A stretch of DNA of 64,000 nucleotides, taken from the NCBI GenBank assembly GCA_965153455.1, contig OZ234503.1, positions 6,788,157 to 6,852,156 of the forward strand, read 5' to 3'. Numbering within the stretch: the first letter of the stretch is position 1; the number at the start of each line of letters is the position of its first letter. The stretch comes from Sphagnum compactum. Taxonomy: Eukaryota > Bryophyta > Sphagnopsida > Sphagnales. Positions 61,670 through 64,000 of the stretch are shown here, piece by piece. Under the pieces are notes generated by a model. The model was given only the letters and a program-made list of their open reading frames with translations. It was not told the DNA's origin and did no database searches. Made by a program: the position numbers and the translations under genes.

Positions 61670-63760
61670 CCAAATGTTCAAGTTGCGGCGATGGAGTGAG
61701 TGCAAGAGAAGTGGAGGGAGGAGGGGTTAGTAGGATTGAGGAGGTAGATTGGAGGAAGGGTGGTAGGTAAATTGGAGGGGGAGGTATGAAGTTCAAAAAA
61801 TAAATTTTTTGGATGGTGCATCGACGGGTCTTGGGTCACTCAAGCTGCACATTCCTACATCACATGACTTAGGTAACTAGTGTGTTGGTTGTTTTTGGGT
61901 TTTGGGTTGAGTTTGGATTTGGCTCTAAAAACCAAAATTGACGGGTCTATGCTAGGGTCTACATGGAACCCATATGGTCAAGAATTAGACCCGTCCTTAT
62001 AACCAAACCTAGTAGGTTTACATAGACCCAAACTTGACCAAGAACCGATCCCAACGGCCATTAAAGGTTATTTTATAAGGTCTAGGTAATAGGGTTGGGT
62101 AGAAGCTAATGCCCTAGGTTTAGGTTGGGTTTAAGGTTTCTAGGTTCTAATGTCTTATGTTTGAGCTTTAGGGTTTTAGGTTCTAGGTCTTGGCCCTAAG
62201 ATTTAATTTATAAGGGCATCTCCAATGGTGACACTAAAATGATCTTTAAACAAATATGTTATGACCTTCCTTATGTTGTCCCCTATGTTGTTTGGGAGGC
62301 CCAACAAGGCCTATGTGGGTGGAAATGTGAAGACCATTGTTGGCTAAATTGTTCTTTATGTTGTTCTTTATTGTTTTTCTTGGGAACATGTTGAGGAACA
62401 TTTTGGGAACCCATTGGGTAGTTAAGAAACACCCATGGGAACTTGGTGGGACCACTTTGGGAACACCAAAATTTCAAAAACACTTTAAAATAATTTTAAA
62501 AACGGTCGCCAAGAATAAGCCAAAATTGGCCCTAACTTAAACTCAGTTCTTACAAAAGTTGGACTCATCAAACTCAAAATTGTTGGTCATGAAAATTCGA
62601 CCTCACCCCAAAATTGGTGGATTTTTAATTTTTGAAAATATTCCCTAAGAAAAGGTCTATGCCTGGACTATGTTTACCTATGTAAGTGGTTAAACATAGT
62701 AGGTAAGCATGTGTGGTGGGAATATAAGAGGTTATTATGTACATAGCTAAGGCCCTTGGTGGCTACTTAGGTAGGTAGTAGATACCAGAGTTGGTCAGTT
62801 ATTGATTTTTTTATTTTATTTTTTCAAAAAGAAATTCGGTGCCAATTAGGTTATCAATATCAAAAGGCAATTTGGGTGCTACTTAGATTCCTCAAACATT
62901 AGTGTAACATTATTCCTCAAAATGTTAGATTGATGATCAAGGATTGAGAAGCCTCGAAAAACACTGATTTTTAGCTTTTATGAAATTTGTACAAATTGTT
63001 CCATATCTTCATCATCTCTGTTCAGGATAGGCATGACTGAGCCCTGCCCAATCCATTGGTCTCGTGTTGCATAATGCCTGAGCAGTGGTGGGGTGTTCTG
63101 GAGCGGGTTCTTATTTCAAGAATGCCTTTGTTGCTCCTCCTCAGGCTTTTATCCAACTGAAAAGCAATGGAGATTTTTTTGTTTTATTTTTCATTTTGGT
63201 CCTGTGATATCCGGCGGGCATCACAGGACCGAAATGAGTCATTTCAAACTGCAAAAATGCGGGGCCAAAGCCTGCTGTGGAGGAAAACATTCTGCCTATA
63301 ACAGGCTCTCCAGAGACACCCAAATTTTCTGTTGGTGTTTTATGTCATTGAAACTCCATTAAATGGCTAATGTCTAATAACTTAGGGGCCCATATCCATA
63401 GCATGGCAATATAATGGCCTGTACAAGGAGCTTTGGATGAAGTACTATTTACCTTTTAATATGGTGGAATTGGGTTGCCCCAGTTGATGGCATTCTACAT
63501 AGTCTCCCACTTTATAATCGTGTCCAAATTTTCATGTTCATCGGCGGGTGGGGATGGTTAAATAATTAACACTTTAGGTTGGATGTGGTAGACACTAGTA
63601 AAGGGGAAGTAGGGAATATGGATGGAGGTGCTTGGGGGAGATATGTGTATCTTTAAAGGCTGTATGTATTTCATCCAAAGTACTATGTACATGCACTTAT
63701 ACTGCTACCGGTGGAGATGCTATGTGCTGTCAGAGCATCTCCACCGACGAAGCGCTCAGT
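61670..63760. other. Spacer with a foldback at 63192-63236
   Basis: GGGCATCTCCAATGGTGACAC at 62214-62234 resembles the end of a non-autonomous element, but no matching right end was found. Many TTTAGGG/CTAGGTT words lie at 62080-62190. No gene is recognised. Confidence 0.45.
63192..63236. repeat. Hairpin with a 17-bp stem
   Basis: CATTTTGGTCCTGTGAT (63192-63208) pairs with ATCACAGGACCGAAATG (63220-63236) with one G-T type mismatch. The loop has 11 bases. Weaker pairing extends outward to CAGGCTTT near 63145 and AAAGCCTG near 63267. Confidence 0.8.
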
Positions 63761-63930
63761 ATGTAACCCTGCCAAAATATTTCTCACATCCAAGTTTTAG
63801 TTACTAACTTTTTTTTTTCCAACCCCACCCATAAAACTGAAACTGGGACTGCACGTAGGTGGAAGACTACTAATAGCAACCCACTTGGACCAATCAAACT
63901 ATCTACCCAATCCGAAACAGGGAGCACTCG
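63731..63930. repeat. Distal copy of the 108-bp dispersed repeat
   Basis: Matches 51973-52260: AGAGCATCTCC, then TATTTCTCACATCCAAGTTT at 63777, CCAACCCCACCCATAAAACT and CACTTGGACCAATCAAACTA with ATCTACCCAATC. It is a single copy here, whereas the inner part is doubled at 52 kb. Confidence 0.85.
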
Positions 63931-64000
63931 AATACATATGATTCGAGTGTGTTTATTACATTCTTCGAAGGCCCCTCAATGGCTCTGAAAAGCTGTGCAT

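Noticed and set aside
1-64000. CRISPR arrays, operons, rRNA genes or phage-type defence systems
   Set aside because: The window is intron-containing plant nuclear DNA. The tandem arrays have no spacer-repeat structure and no associated genes.

Overview
This is nuclear DNA from a land plant. It is AT-rich, its genes are split by short GT-AG introns, and the wide spaces between genes hold decayed transposons and minisatellites. Three conserved plant genes can be followed exon by exon. The style of the transposon relics (a DUF4371/hAT-type transposase, a reverse transcriptase and a short zinc-finger ORF family) reminds me of bryophyte genomes, perhaps a moss such as a peat moss. That placement is inference from memory and is weak.

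Layout. At 1-5935 (+) is the 3' four-fifths of a SIZ1-type SUMO E3 ligase gene: end of the SAP region, PHD finger, PINIT region, SP-RING, SUMO-interacting motif and tail. Its 5' end lies off the left edge. From 8.5 to 38 kb I see no intact gene. This stretch holds a hAT transposase relic (12.2-15.9 kb) split by two related non-autonomous insertions, a reverse transcriptase relic (17.2-19.1 kb), a truncated aspartyl aminopeptidase pseudogene (20.2-21.8 kb), a foldback element (23.5-23.7 kb), a second hAT fragment (31.2-31.5 kb, minus) and many short tandem arrays. At 39025-42739 (+) is a complete seven-exon gene for an LPA1-type P-loop NTPase (2-phosphoglycerate kinase-like, linked to phytate metabolism in rice), with a microsatellite-rich leader upstream. 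At 46392-49754 (-) is a complete gene for an XS/XH-domain protein of the SGS3-IDN2-FDM family (RNA-directed DNA methylation). It converges on the LPA1-type gene. From 50.8 kb to the end there are only repeats and relics: a G24 tract, a 108-bp repeat with a distant copy, a strand-asymmetric array at 54.6-56.2 kb, a zinc-finger-type mobile ORF relic at 58.9-60.5 kb (-), and an array of hairpin-forming units at 60.65-61.48 kb.

The three genes do not form a pathway: they cover SUMO conjugation, inositol-phosphate/P-loop kinase chemistry and small-RNA-directed DNA methylation. I found no gene cluster or clearly new system. The most unusual material is structural: the nested non-autonomous elements, the foldback sequences and the hairpin-unit array. 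All exon borders were placed by reading frame, GT-AG sites and remembered family sequence. No alignment or transcript data were available.
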